Below are positions 31,081 through 42,991 of a stretch of DNA of 64,000 nucleotides, piece by piece (the first letter of the stretch is position 1; each line of letters starts with the position of its first letter). Below the pieces are notes generated by a model. The model saw only the letters and a list, made by a program, of their open reading frames with translations. It ran no database searches and had not been told where the DNA came from. The position numbers and the translations under genes were made by a program. Source of the DNA: Pomphorhynchus laevis (Eukaryota; Acanthocephala; Palaeacanthocephala; Echinorhynchida; Pomphorhynchidae). The stretch covers positions 186,001-250,000 of the forward strand of contig WNNJ02001801.1 in assembly GCA_012934845.2 (NCBI GenBank). Reading direction: 5' to 3'.

Positions 31081-31700
31081 CCTGTCGAAGTTTCATCTGT
31101 CATCATGTCCTTGACCAACAAAACCTCACCTGCCGATCCACTGCCTACCCCATACTTAAATCAATATGCTTATCTATATCCCCTTTCCTCACCACCTTGT
31201 TTAACTCGTCCATCCGTATATCTATAATTCATACGGGAAATCCGCTATCGTTCGTCCCCTCCTTAATAAACAATCGCTTGACCCATCACTTCCTTCTAGC
31301 TATCGCCCGATTTAACTACTCCCTACTCTTTTCATCGTTACTTTTCGTCTCATCGTTACCCGCCTTCTTCTCGTTACTTTTCGTCTCATCGCTGTCGGCT
31401 CCCCATCGTTCATCAACCTTCCTTTCTTAGACGATACTCGCCCCACCTCGCTATCGCTTCGTTCCTGTCATACCCTCTTACTCCACGTTCCTAATTACTC
31501 CAACAACTACGGTCTCCGATCCTTCCTCGTCGCCGCCTCACTCGCCTGGAATCAACTTCCTCTCGACGTCCGCAGCGCTTCCTTCTTTATCACATTCAAA
31601 CACTTCCTCCGTTCACACCTTCTCGACACCTGATTCACAGTCTTGTTTTGTTGTGGTCATGTAAGCGTGCGCTGGCACGCATTTGCCACGTTAAAATAAA
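31081..31700 (+). mobile_element. LINE family 2 copy, internally deleted, with intact 3' end
   Basis: Begins in the region before RT motif 1 (CCTGTCGAAGTTTCATCTGT...), jumps near 31,325 to the C-terminal block (ATCGTTACTTTTCGTCTCATCG) and runs to the 3' end with hairpin GCGTGC-GCTG-GCACGC at 31666-31681 and TTTGCCACGTTAAAATAAA. The jump lies in a short repeat of TTTTCGTCTCATCGTTACT-like text, suggesting deletion between repeats. Confidence 0.8.
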
Positions 31701-33062
31701 TCCTTTTTTTTCCAAGCTCTTAGAGCGCCTTATCTTAATACAGATCAGCGTTTATCTCTCTTCATCCAATCTGTACCCTCCTTTCCCATCCACTGTAGGC
31801 TCTAATCACATTGCAGAAATTGCATGCATGAAAGTTTGCAACGACCTACTCATATTTCGTGACAAGGCTCTATATAGTGTTCACGTATCTATCGACCTCT
31901 CCTTCGCCTTCGAGATCGTCGACCACTCCATTCTTATTTCTCGCCTTCGTTATGATTACGGCTTTTCTTCCTCCAGCGTCTTATGGTTTGCCTCATATCT
32001 ATCCGCCCGTTTTTTTCGAGTATGTTCTAGTTCATCATCCTCTACTCCCATCCCAATTTTCTGCGAGGTCCCACCAAGTTCAGTTAGGACCCTTGCTTTT
32101 CTCTCTTCTACTTGGCGATATCTCTACGTTTATAAAATCTGACTCTTTTATCGTCATGCAATACGCCGATGACATCCTCATCTATGATCATGCACCCACA
32201 CATCGCATACACTATATCGTCATTTTCGCCTCCAAGTATTTTTCTTCTATCTACAAACGTCTTTTCCATCTTCATCTCGTGTTTAGCCCAGACTAGTCCA
32301 AAATACTGTGAATCCTCCCCCGTCATCTTAACAAATCTCTACCCCCTGTATCTTTTGCCTCATCAATCACCCCCATATTCCACAATTTCACTTTCTTAGG
32401 CTTCCATTTTGATGATCACCTTTCTCTTAAACCCTTCGTCCGCAACAAAGTCCGCTAGTCTAACTTTATTCTCCGCGACATCCGTCGTATCCGCCCCCTT
32501 ACCGACTTTCCGTTCGTGTATGTATCTTCTTTCATCGCTTATCTTCCCTAAAATCGATTTCTGTCTCAGCCATTTGGCCAGTTCTCCAAAATCAATCATC
32601 CTACCCCTACAACGCATCATCAACTCTGCCGTTCGAGTGCTCCTACGTCTCAGTCGCTTTGACCACACATCCAAATATCTTGCCCAACTCTCCTGGCCCA
32701 CCATCCACATCCGCATCCAACTTCCCATTTCTATTGTAACTTCTCGTCTCATTGCAGTCGGATCCCCATCGTTCATCAACCTCGGTTTCTTAGACGACAC
32801 TCGCCCCCTTTCTCTATCACTGCGTTCCCATAATTCCCTCTTACTCTACGTTCCCAATTACTCTAACAACTATGGTCTCCGATTTTTCCTCATCGCCGCT
32901 TCCCTCGACTGGAATCAGCTCCATCTCGATGTCCGCCGCGCTCCCTCCGATATCACATCACATTCAAATACCTTTTCCGTTCCCATCTTCTCGACATGAT
33001 TTAGACTTTTTTCTTCGTGGTCATGTAAGCGTGTGCCAGCACGCATTTGCTACGTAAAAATA
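31701..33062 (+). mobile_element. LINE family 2 copy, 5'-truncated, joined to the previous copy
   Basis: Starts at the RT block before motif A (CCAAGCTCTTAGAGCGCC) and shows SSSVLWFASYLS, QYADDILIYDHAP (motif C), PKIDFCLSHLASSPKS and LLYVPNYSNNYGLR in changing frames. It ends with hairpin GCGTGT-GCCA-GCACGC (33029-33044) and the ATTTGCTACGTAAAAATAAA tail. It abuts the tail of the preceding copy with only a T-run between, so the two form a head-to-tail pair. Confidence 0.8.
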
Positions 33063-33065
33063 AAT

Positions 33066-33750
33066 AATTTTTATTCGTTATCAATTTTTATTTTTTAGCG
33101 TGTGCTAGAATCTTGAGGGTAGCCAAGTAGCGTGACTTGTTGCTTTTCAATTTCATTCAAAGCTCGCATCACGAACATACGTAAAAACGCTAGTAGCCTA
33201 ACGCCTTTCAGAATAAACAGTTGTGTTGCACTCACAATATAGATATTTTTATAAAATCTTCTAATTTTTGATTGGCTCGAAGGTCCTTGACTTATATCCT
33301 TAACCTTATTAGCATGACAAATACCGGAGTCTTATCACTCGTATTTTGATTTCAGTGAATTCGAATGTGGTCATTTTTATTCAAAATCTTGTTTCCAACT
33401 GATCACTGATTTTCGGTCTATGTGACGTTGTGCTGTGGTAACATTTAAAGACAATCGAATGGATCACCAAATTTTTTGGCCATCGGTGTAATTGATATTA
33501 TTAAACGATGTTATAAGACTAGATCATTAATGCATATGCCAAATATTAATACCGATAAATTGAATCTTGGCGCACTTCCACATTACTAGGTTTTCAAGAG
33601 GATTGCTACCAAATCCTACTTATGGAAAGTAAATAGTGGAGTCGTTGTTTTATTACAAAAATAGAATCACTATCGTGATTATATCATGTCATAAGTACCA
33701 GCACAATTTTATCTGTACACAATAAATGATGTCTATACTATTAAAAAAGG
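33066..33750. other. Unassigned spacer
   Basis: About 700 bases between two LINE copies of opposite orientation. No gene, tRNA-like box or strong repeat recognised. Confidence 0.4.
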
Positions 33751-33751
33751 A

Positions 33752-36700
33752 TTTATTTTAACGTGGCAAATACGTGCCAGCGCACGCTTACATGACCACA
33801 ACAAAACAAGACTGTGAATCATGTGTCGAGAAGGTGTGAACGGAAGAGGTGTTTGAATGTGATAAAGGAGGGAGCGCGGCGGACGTCGAGAAGGAGTTGA
33901 TTCCAGGCGAGTGAGGCGGCGACGAGGAAGGATCGGAGACCGTAGTTGTTGGAGTAGTTAGGAACGTGGAGTAAGAGGGTATGACAGGAACGAAGCGATA
34001 GCGAGGTGGGGCTACTGTTGTCTAAGAAAGGAAGGTTGATTAACGATGGGGAGCCGACAGCAAAGAGACGAAAAGTAACGAGAAGAAGGCGTAGTTTGAT
34101 GCGGATGTGGATGGTGGGCCAGGAGAGTTGGTCAAAATATGTGGATGTGTGGTCGAAGCGACGGAGACGAAAGAGCACTCGAACGGCGGTGTTGATTATT
34201 CGTTGTATGGGTAGGATGATGGATTTTGGAGAATTGGCGAAAAGGCTAAGGCAGTAATCGATTTTAGGGAAAAGAAGCGATGAAAGAAGAGAAATACAAG
34301 AACGGAAGTCGATAATGGGGAGGAAACGGCGGATGTCACGGAGAATTAAGTTTGACGAGCATACCTTGTCACGGACGAAGGGTTTAAGGGAAAGGTGATC
34401 ATCGAAATGGAAGCCTAAGAAAGTGAGATTGTGGACTACGGGGATGATCGATGAGGCGAAATATACAGTGGGAGGAAATATGTTTGGTTTACGGGGGAGG
34501 ATCCACATTATTTTGGACTTTTCGGCGTTTAGAACGAGATGGAGATTGGAGAGACGTTTGTAGATAGAAGAAAGACAGTTGGAGGCAGAAATGCCGATAT
34601 CGTGTATGCGATGTGCGGGTGCATGAGCATAGATTAGAATGTCATCGGCGTATTGCATGACGTTAAAGGAGTAAGGTTTGATAAATTGAGAGAGATCGCC
34701 AAGCAAAAGAGAGAAAAGCAGGGGACCTAGGACTGAACCTTGTGGAACCCCGCAAAAAATAGGGATGGGAGGATGATGAATTAGAACAGACGCGAAAGGA
34801 ACGGTCGGATAGATATGAGGCGAACCATGCTACGGAGGAGGAAGAAAAGCCGTAATCATAACGAAGGCGAGAAAGGAGGACGGAGTGGTCGACAATGTCG
34901 AATGCGGAGGAGAGGTCGAGGGAGATGAGAACACTATATAGAGCCTTGTCTCGAGAAATGAGTAAGTCATGGTACACTTTTATGCATGCGATTTCTGTCG
35001 AGTGATTCGAGCGGAAAGCGGATTGGAAAGGAGGGTACAGATTGAATGAGGAGAGATAAGCGTTGATTTGGATTAAGATGAGGCGTTCTAAGAGCTTAGA
35101 AAGAGTAGGGAGTAGTGAAATGGGGCGATATCTAGAAGGAAGGGAGGGGTCGAGCGATTGTTTCTTAAGGAGTGGACGAACGATTGCGGATTTCCAGCGT
35201 GAAGGGAAGATACGACTGCGGATGGACGAGTTAAACAAGGTTGTGAGAAATGGGGATATCGATGAGCATATAGATTTTAATATGTGGGTAGGCAGGGGAT
35301 CGGCAGGTGAGGTTTTGTTGGGCAAGGACATGAGGACAGATGATACTTCTGTAGGTGAGACAGGGAGAAGATGAAAGAGTTCCGGAAGGATGAGAGTAGA
35401 CTGGGCAGAGTGGGATAGGATGGAGACCGGGGTGTGAGAGAGCAGCGTGGATACTTTAGTCTGGAGAAATGACGAATAATCGTTAGCATTGATGTTGCAC
35501 GGCGTAGAGGAACGAGCCAGGATTGAGTTAAAAGTATGCCAGAGAGTCTTAGAGTTGAATTAATTGATGATTTTATGCTGCCAGAAGGAGTTGCATTTGG
35601 TACATAATAGGTTGAGATGAGACCGGCGAAGAGCAAGATATGAATTACGGAAAGACGGAGTGATCGAGCGGAAATAATGTCTGAGAGAGCGGTGATAGAC
35701 TCGAAAAGCATGACAGAGTCGACGCTTTGAGAGTAGGCGTTGTATGTCAAACCATAAGGCACGGTGCAAGCGACGATGTGGGTGGAACTTGAAGTGCAAA
35801 AGAAGATCGAGAGTAGATGTTAGTTCAGAGTCGAAAAGAAAGGCGGGATCGTGAGGAGATGAATATGTTATTGTGGGTAATGATATAGACGATTTGAGTA
35901 AGGCAGAGCGGAGAAGGGAGAGGTCAAGATTTCTCCAAGGGCGACGTAGGATTGTAGGTGTGTGAGGAGGGGTGTGGTTGCGAGTGAGATCAAGGGTGAT
36001 AAGAAAGTGATCGGATAGACCAGGATCAGAGATGGACAGTGAGGTGTAGGCAGCAAAATGATCGGGACAGCGATGATGTCGAGTGCCCTACCAAGTATTT
36101 GTGTGGGGGCAGTGGAGATTAGTTTGTAATTGTAGTTTGATAGAATGTTGATGAAGCGGATGGAATCTGTGGAAGAGGGGCGGTCTAGGCGGATATTGAA
36201 GTCGCCTAGAACGAGTGAAGGGATTGAGGACAAAGAACAATGAGAAAGGAGGTCAGCGAGTTCGGTAAAAAATAACGATGTAGGAGCTGATGAACCAGGA
36301 CGGTATACAATGGCGAGATCTAGAGTGATCGGGTTAGAATAACGACAAGTGAGCAATTCAAAAGAGCAAGGACTGAAAGGGGGATTGATTTTGCGAAGAG
36401 ACGCTGGGTGACGCGTGAATGCGACGATGCCGCCATGATTAGACGATTTATAAGGGCATGAGCTTAGGGGGGGCGAGCGGATTCCACTAGGGAGCAACCG
36501 GTAGAGAGCAGACAGCGAATGGAAAGGTCGTCGGAATCTGAGTGCCAGGATTCGGTGAGGCAGAAGAGATCGATGGATTGCTTGGTGAATAGGTTGAGGA
36601 TAAGATCGGATTTATTGAGAATAGATCTAGTGTTGAGGAGACTGAGGCGGAAACCGTGTGCTGTGGCGAAAGAGTCTAGTAGAGAAGACACATAGGAGAG

Positions 36701-36765
36701 TTGGAGCGCCATCGAATTTTTGGACAGGGTGTGGATAACTTGAAAATTTCCGTCTATGTTTCGTC
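33752..36765 (-). mobile_element. LINE family 2 copy, nearly complete ORF2, several frame changes
   Basis: Read on the minus strand from 36,712: MALQLSYVSSLL, LSLLNTRSILNKSDLI, LFCLTESWHSDSDD, SLVLGDFNIRLDRP, LGRALDIIAV; then RT ISLLPTLSKLLERLIL, ISLDLSSAFDIVDHSV (motif A), MQYADDILIYAHAP (motif C), FLGFHFDDHLSLKPF, and the C-terminus to 33,819. The 3' hairpin is at 33772-33787 (GCGTGC/GCACGT). Short 5' sequence matching the ORF1 end of the intact copy (TCCAAAAATTCGATGGCG) precedes the ATG. Old by its several breaks; ORF1 is missing. Confidence 0.88.
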
Positions 36766-36796
36766 TATGTTTCTATTGTCGTAAATACTTGTTATT

Positions 36797-38222
36797 ATTA
36801 TAACATACAAGACAAAGCCTATATGGCTGTTCAGTCTGCTCACGAAAAAATAAAATAAAAATTAAACAAAATGTAGAATTGATAGAGTTAAGAAAATCAG
36901 GGATACGATAGCTTCTCCATATTATCGATCTGTTCCAGACGTATTCGCAATCGCTTCTTAAATAAAGTCAGCGTTGTGGAGGCAACAACGTATTCAGGAA
37001 GACTATTCCACACGTTAACTACACGTCTTGACAATCTTGTGACAGGCGATAGTTTCCCAGTATGCTGTTTAAAAATTGTCATCGAATGATGTCGCCTGGA
37101 TCTATTATTACGACACACCATAATATTTCGAGGATATCCATCAAATTTGTGCAATAATTTCCACGTTGCAACCAAGTCGATAAACATTAACCTCACCTTC
37201 ATGTCAAATATGCCAATCACTTTAAGTCTCTCACGATAAGGTAAATACTTACAGTCTGGACATAAACGGGTAATACGGCGAAGAACTCCATCGACAGCAT
37301 TCAGTTCAGTCCGTGTACATGGGAAGCAAGATGGAGAGCAATACTCAAGTATTGGTCTCAATAACGAGTTAAACAGCACCCTGAACGACGATGGATTTAT
37401 TTTCAGAAAGCAATTTTTGATAGTGTGCATCATTTTTCTAGCTTTGCCTAATTGAATGTTGTAATGATGTCGTGTCTTTAAAGATGAATCGATCAAAATA
37501 CCAAGATCACGATGAGTCGAAACTATCTCAAGTTCTTTTACACCAATGAAGTAGGTATGACATCCTTTGCGTCCACGACCCAATCTCATATTCTTACACT
37601 TTTCCAGGTTTAATGATACTCCTGTAGTAAGACTCCATTCATACACTAAATCCAGGTCACGCTGCAATGACAAACAGTCTCGTTCAGTCGAGATCACATT
37701 CCATAACTTCAAATCGTCAGCATAGGCTAAGTGTGGTACATTAAGCGATCTCAACAACTCGTTGATAAAAATGCAAAATAATAATGGCCCGAGAACCGTT
37801 CCTTGAGGTACACCACGTATAACACTGCGTTTAGATGAAAAAGCATTACCTACTCTTACACAAAATTGTCGACCACTCAAGAAGTTCTCAATCCAACGAG
37901 TCAGATAGTAATCTACACCAATAGATTCGAGAATACTTATTAATTCAGCATGTGGAACGCGATCAAATGCCTTGGAGAAACCCAAATAGACGACATCGAC
38001 AACCAATCCACATGAAATTGCGTCAGCCCATTGTTCACGAGCACATAAAGTATTCGTTAGACATGAGCGGCCATGCCGAAAACCGTGTTGAGAGTCGCTC
38101 AAATAGTTTATTGAACCCAATACATTTATTAATCTTTTGTGAACAATTCTCTCAAGTACCTTACTTACAGTAGATGTTAAACTTATGGGCCTAAAATCAC
38201 TAACATCGCAAGCATTTTTCGT
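36797..38222 (-). mobile_element. 5'-truncated copy of LINE family 1, also lacking the catalytic Asp
   Basis: From 38,222 down to 36,797 the minus strand repeats 22,459-23,885, including the 3' UTR and TTATAATAATAA tail. The 407 predicted residues from GSINYLSDSQHGFRHG to KLSYP are identical, and motif A again reads VVYLGFSKAFD. It breaks off at GAAAAATGCTTGCG into unrelated sequence. I found no convincing target-site duplication. The lack of difference makes one of the two copies very recent. Confidence 0.93.
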
Positions 38223-39350
38223 TTGAATTCATAAATATTCATATCAATATAATACGATGTATTTGAAATCATCGTATATTATCTGTTAGTCCATTGATAA
38301 TAATTAATTTTTATTTTAAATTTAAATAATAAATTTTATCGTTATATAAACATTAATTTAATAAGATCTTATATACTTTTTTATTATTTATAATAATCTA
38401 TCTTTATTTTTATTTATATACAGTATAAAATATGTAGACTCGGTTAAGTGATATGATTTATTCCTTTAATTGCACAAATCTTCTCATAGAACAATTGACG
38501 ACCCTATAATTTCAGATACCCAAAAACATTTATTTCTTCGACGAAGTATATTATGAGTGTTAGCCAGCCTCGAGTGACGGTTGTCTATAATAGTTTAGTG
38601 GTTTTCTGTTTTTCAAAAGCAAATCTTAATCTTTTTCAAAAGCATTTTAGAAACTGACATTTTCAGTAAATTCGATTTGGTTCAAAAATCATGTATCGAT
38701 CTTTGTCTGGGAGTGCAGTAGTCGAATGTGCATCGATGCTTATCTCGTATTTTATTACTTTGTTTGTTGTTCATAATTATTACGAGAACATAAGTACAAT
38801 AGCTTAACAAATCTGATTTATGTATTCATGTCCGTTCCTCACACTAATATGTCACGGTGAAGATAATATGCTCAGTAAGAGAATGTAATCCCTTGCAAAT
38901 ACAATTTTAAACAATATCAAATGTTTTATTGATAAAGTGTGTGTCCAATAATGTAATGTATTGGACATACTGTCCAATCTACTATAGACTAAATGCTAAC
39001 TACGTCTCAGGTTTATCAGCGAAAACTTATTCTTCATAGCATATGAAGAATAAGTTTATTAAATAATAAAAAAGAAGAAGTTATTATTAAAGATAATTAA
39101 TATGAAAAAATATTATTTTTTATAATATATATTATTATTAAATTAGTTATTATTAACTTTATTTATAATAAAGTTATTATTCTTTATAATATTATGAAGA
39201 ATAATAGCTTATTCTTCATAGGTTGCATAGACGCATACGTATTTGAGCTTTAGCTTTATTATAATGTATTAATAATATTTTAAATAGTTAACAATGATCT
39301 ATTATTGATAAATAATTATTGGAGCTGGATCAAAGAAAAGACGATTTTTT

Positions 39351-39390
39351 TTGATATTTCGCTAACTATACTGTTAGCATCTTCAGAAAA
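39351..39390 (-). ncRNA. Hammerhead-like motif with full core consensus (left arm)
   Basis: Minus strand: UUUU, CUGAAGA, U, stem II GCUAAC-AGUAUA-GUUAGC, GAAA, UAU, C, AAAA. The core (CUGANGA, GAAA, U-H) is complete. Stem I is UUUU/AAAA, and stem III is the minimal self-complementary AUAU. Such tiny stem III hammerheads are known from Penelope-like elements and act best as dimers. Confidence 0.6.
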
Positions 39391-39406
39391 TTACATCTTC
39401 AGGTAA

Positions 39407-39450
39407 TTTTCTGATTATGCTAACAGTATAGTTAGCGAAATATCAAAATA
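39407..39450 (+). ncRNA. Hammerhead-like motif, degraded core (right arm)
   Basis: Same structure as the left arm read on the plus strand, but the first core block is CTGATTA: the catalytic G8 position is T. Stem II GCTAAC/GTTAGC and GAAATATC are unchanged. Likely inactive. Confidence 0.5.
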
Positions 39451-40176
39451 ATTTCTTCTTTCCTTTGATCCAGCTTCAATAATTATGTATTTATAATGTT
39501 TAATTGAGAAAGTGTATGCCCACTTTATCAATTATAAAAATGATAAAGAGTTTTCAAACGATTAAGTATTAATCTTTAAAATACTTTAACTTAAAATATT
39601 AATTAATGTCCTCATACTTATGGTATTTAAAAGATTAATTTTTGTGTAAAAATAAATGTACAGCCAGTTTCCATGTTCCACGAAATACTTCAATTGTATT
39701 TCAAATAGTTTGAATAAACTAGAAGCAAACTACAACATTTACACTCGTAAGTACATGTCCGGTAATCCAAAGATTTTAAGCATAATGTATCAAGCGTAAC
39801 AATGAGATTTAAATACATGTTCAGTCCTTAATGGATTCATAAAAATAGCGTGAACATGTTTCTTATCTATATGGGCCTTTTTTATCATGCTGCTAGTATA
39901 TGTTGGCTTTCGTTATAGTATTGTAGTTCTTCTATTGATGAATATAAACTGAATTTGGTGTGAAAATAAGTTGAAAAACAATTCGACTTATGCTAATTGT
40001 GCATGGTTCGAATTCGTTGGAATTATGGGCAATTACATTACGCAACCGGATTTATCATATATTCAATAATATTTTATATACTATATATGTTTATTGTATA
40101 TATAATATTATTTAATACACGATAAAGTTATATCATTCATTTATTATATACAATAGTTTATAATATGTACAGTATA

Positions 40177-40179
<3 letters not shown>

Positions 40180-40229
<50 letters not shown>
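40180..40229. repeat. (TA)n microsatellite
   Basis: About 24 uninterrupted TA units upstream of the host gene. Confidence 0.95.
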
Positions 40230-40235
<6 letters not shown>

Positions 40236-40645
40236 TCGTCCATGTACATTATAAAAAATCGAAGCAGCAATAATATTATTATTCTGGTGGCGTTTATCAA
40301 TTATATCATTATGATTAACATCCACTTCCAGGTGAAATCGATTGCTATCGAATTCTCGTCTTAATTATTTACACTTTTGTTTTTACAACATCGTAATTGT
40401 TTTACATTGATGCGAATGATAAAAGTTATACTTTTGAAATGAAATGTGGCTAAGTTGTTATCAACTTATTACAAACATTGGTAACTTTCTTAACATTTGC
40501 GTTTATAGTACGCAAATAAACTTTAATTTTAGCTTCTTAAATTTAAAAATAATATTAAAAATTTTAATTTTGTTTTCACTGTTTAAATAAAAAAAAGATT
40601 GATTTTTATACTTATGCGTTTCCATTATTAATCGTAGAATATAAA

Positions 40646-41556
40646 ATGGAGTCAGCAATCAATGATTTCGCATCAACTTCTGTAAAAGAAGAAGTTACTC
40701 TTGATGAGAATACAGAAGACAGTTATTGTTGTCTAAATAAAGACATTTGCGACCACAATACACAGTCACCCACTGAAAAAATCAAACATGATTTAGAGTG
40801 TTTGATCAGTAGCAGAGAGGATGGCATTCTAAATGTAAGTTCTTCAGAATTTTCTGATATTTCGATGCCAAATACAATTGCCGAAAATCAAATGAATGAT
40901 ATTTTATTTATTAGCGAAAAGATAAAGAAATTTGTTATTTCTGAACAGCAGCAAAACGACCAAGTTGAAAAACTTATTTTATCAAATGTAGTAGAACAAT
41001 GTGATTACAGCAAACCCAAATCAGTGTCACCACATCCACCAATAAACGATAATGATAAGGAAAAGCAGCTAGCGGAAATATTAAAAAAGGCCCGCAACTT
41101 TATTAAACTGGAAAGTTGGAATGAAGCAAGTGCATTACTGGATCAGCTTGATCCAACATTTGATGTTTTAGTTCTAATGGCAAGAATCAAGTTTTACACT
41201 AACCAACCTATGATGTCAATTAGTTATTTGAAAAAAGCTATCGATATTGGTCAAAATGTTGATGTTGCTTACCCCGGAACTATGGATTTATTAACAGTTT
41301 GGAGAGGTGTCATTGCAGTGAGCGAAAAATATCCAAACACAGTTGATATAAAGTTAGTAATATTAGCTTTACGATCAATTTTGCTATGGAATTTTAAATC
41401 AGATAATACCACAACTGGTAAAATGATCACGCTTCCCACAAACGTAGCCACCACTACGACGGTGGGGACACTAAGTAATCCATCTTTACAGAATAATAAA
41501 TACGATATTAAAACCGGGAATGATATATTTGCTTACCAAAGAAAGTGTGCTATCAG
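40646..41556 (+). CDS. Exon 1 of a TPR protein, probable SKI3/TTC37 orthologue
   Basis: The ATG follows AATATAAA. 303 codons plus two bases run to a donor ATCAG|GTTTGT. Joined to exon 2 at 47,800 the coding length is 5316 bases, exactly 1772 codons, supporting one gene. Residues 1-140 are acidic and low in pattern; at about 145-200 an alpha-helical TPR-like pair appears (KARNFIKLESWNEASALLDQ, LMARIKFYTNQPMMSISYLKKAIDIG), then WRGVIAVSEKYP. SKI3 is the scaffold of the Ski complex, which feeds cytoplasmic mRNA to the exosome. The assignment rests mainly on exon 2. Another TPR scaffold is possible. Confidence 0.8.
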
Positions 41557-42242
41557 GTTTGTTATATTTAAAAAAAATCGTTACAATACAAATATTATTT
41601 TTATATTTGCGTATTCTTAAACATTATGTCTAGGTTTATTATGCTTTCTTTAAATAGAATAAAAGAAAATATTATTTAGTATTAAAATATAATGTTCACT
41701 TGTTCAACTTGAATGAGTGTTATGATATTTTTTAAGAAATATCAATGTTTAGGACGTTCTTATTTTTAATTAATAGCTAATTGTAGAATTGACGACATAC
41801 TACATGTAAGATAAGCTTTGTGAATTATAAAATTTAAACAATAATTGATCGTGATTATGTGGAAGAAGACCATTTACGAAACAAATATGTAAAAAATGTT
41901 AAGCAATTTAATGTTCAACGAAGGTAATAAATGTCATTACTATTAGGATCATAGCCATTTTTACTAGTTAGATATATTTATAATAGCAATAAACCAGAGT
42001 TTTTCTAAAAATCGCTAATTGTGTCAAATGACAGAATTGACATTTATCATTTAAACTTTGAATGAAAAGGTACAACGGAATACTCGGAGAGCAATTTTTC
42101 TGAAGTAAAAATAAACAGCGTACAATGTGTTTCGGCATCTATTATACTGATAGAGTATTAGGAGCATTCATATGTAGACATTCTAATATTACCAATGTAA
42201 ATATTTTTCGGTTGTATATATTTATATATTTATATATTCAAT

Positions 42243-42249
42243 ACTAATA

Positions 42250-42319
<70 letters not shown>
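42243..42319. repeat. (TA)n microsatellite
   Basis: Long AT dinucleotide run abutting the first copy of repeat family R. Confidence 0.95.
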
Positions 42320-42324
<5 letters not shown>

Positions 42325-42912
42325 ATATCTGACTGTGTTAAACTGTGCTCCGGGAGCTAATAAGCTACAGTTTCATAATCGTAAATGTTGCCAAAAACCG
42401 GAGTTCGATTACAAGTAGAGCAGACTTCCTTATCACTCCTAGACGAGCTGATGGTAGCCGGCAGCACTCATTAGTAGGGTGAACTACCATTAGTCGTTTC
42501 GGCTGCCTTGTGATATATTAAATAGGCATTTCCGAGAATTTGCTAACGTGGTAGCATGGGCATAACCGCTTTAAACTAACCATGTGCTTTTCGGACCATC
42601 CTAATTTTATTCGGCAAGAAATTTACTTGCTGTCGTTGCTTGCTTTCTCACAGGATCCTTTGGAGGATACATTTTTATAATTTTATATCTGACTGTGTTA
42701 AACTGTGCTCCGGGAGCTAATAAGAGATTATGCCCATGCTACCACGTTAGCAAATTCTCGGAATGCCTATTTAATATATCACAAGGCAGCCGAAACGACT
42801 GATGGTAGTTCACCCTACTAATGAGTGCTGCCGGCTACCATCAGCTCGTCTAGGAGTGATAAGGAAGTCTGCTCTACTTGTAATCGAACTCCGGTTTTTG
42901 GCAACATTTACG

Positions 42913-42915
<3 letters not shown>
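42316..42915. repeat. Repeat family R: one ~360-bp unit followed by an inverted copy
   Basis: Unit from ATAATTTTATATCTGACTG (42320) to the same words at 42,678. After GGGAGCTAATAAG the sequence switches strand, so 42,728-42,915 is the reverse complement of about 42,375-42,560. The unit has a tRNA-like B box (GAGTTCGATTAC), a region with hammerhead-like cores, and a right part ending CTTTCTCACAGGATCC. Related units occur at 44.5-45.4 kb. Confidence 0.85.
42785..42859 (+). ncRNA. Permuted hammerhead-like structure, repeat R (inverted copy)
   Basis: In order: GGCAGC, CGAAAC, GACTGATGGTAG, TTCACCCTA, CTAATGAG, TGCTGCC, GG, CTACCATCAG, CTC, GTC, TAGGAGTGA. Helices: GGCAGC/GCTGCC, CTGATGGTAG/CTACCATCAG, and TCACCCTA/TAGGAGTGA with a bulge. 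The core blocks sit beside these helices exactly as in a hammerhead, but the strand order differs and CUAAUGAG departs from CUGAUGAG. Confidence 0.45.

Positions 42916-42988
<73 letters not shown>
42914..42988. repeat. (TA)n microsatellite
   Basis: Dinucleotide run at the end of the inverted R copy (after AACATTTACGAT). The open frames across it are artefacts. Confidence 0.95.

Positions 42989-42989
<1 letters not shown>

Positions 42990-42991
<2 letters not shown>

Larger units (their letters stand above)
39312..39490. repeat. Foldback element with ~80-bp arms
   Basis: The left arm starts at ATAATTATTGGAGCTGGATCAAAG and the right arm ends CTTTGATCCAGCTTCAATAATTAT, with arms complementary throughout and an 8-base loop ATCTTCAG. 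Each arm carries one hammerhead-like motif. Probably a non-autonomous element derived from an inverted pair of element ends. The flanking ATAATTATT is itself part of the symmetry, so the exact ends and target duplication are unclear. Confidence 0.85.
38223..40640. other. AT-rich intergenic region upstream of the host gene
   Basis: 2.4 kb of AT-rich DNA with no coding sequence. Contents seen: short palindromes around TTATTATTAAAG, the foldback element at 39312-39490 and a (TA)n tract at 40180-40229. Promoter elements of the host gene should lie here, but none can be assigned by eye. Confidence 0.5.

Noticed and set aside
36785-38250. Target-site duplication around the truncated family-1 LINE
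   Set aside because: The best flank match (GTATTTACGA against ATATTTATGA) is imperfect and not at the junctions.
41557-41620. Host gene ending at the stop at 41,620 as a 324-residue protein
   Set aside because: The last 20 residues are lysine/asparagine-rich intron-like sequence after a good donor, and the splice phase joins perfectly with the large downstream frame.
42420-42490. Hammerhead on the plus strand of the first R copy
   Set aside because: The plus strand has CTGATGG and GAAC only; the core words are on the minus strand.
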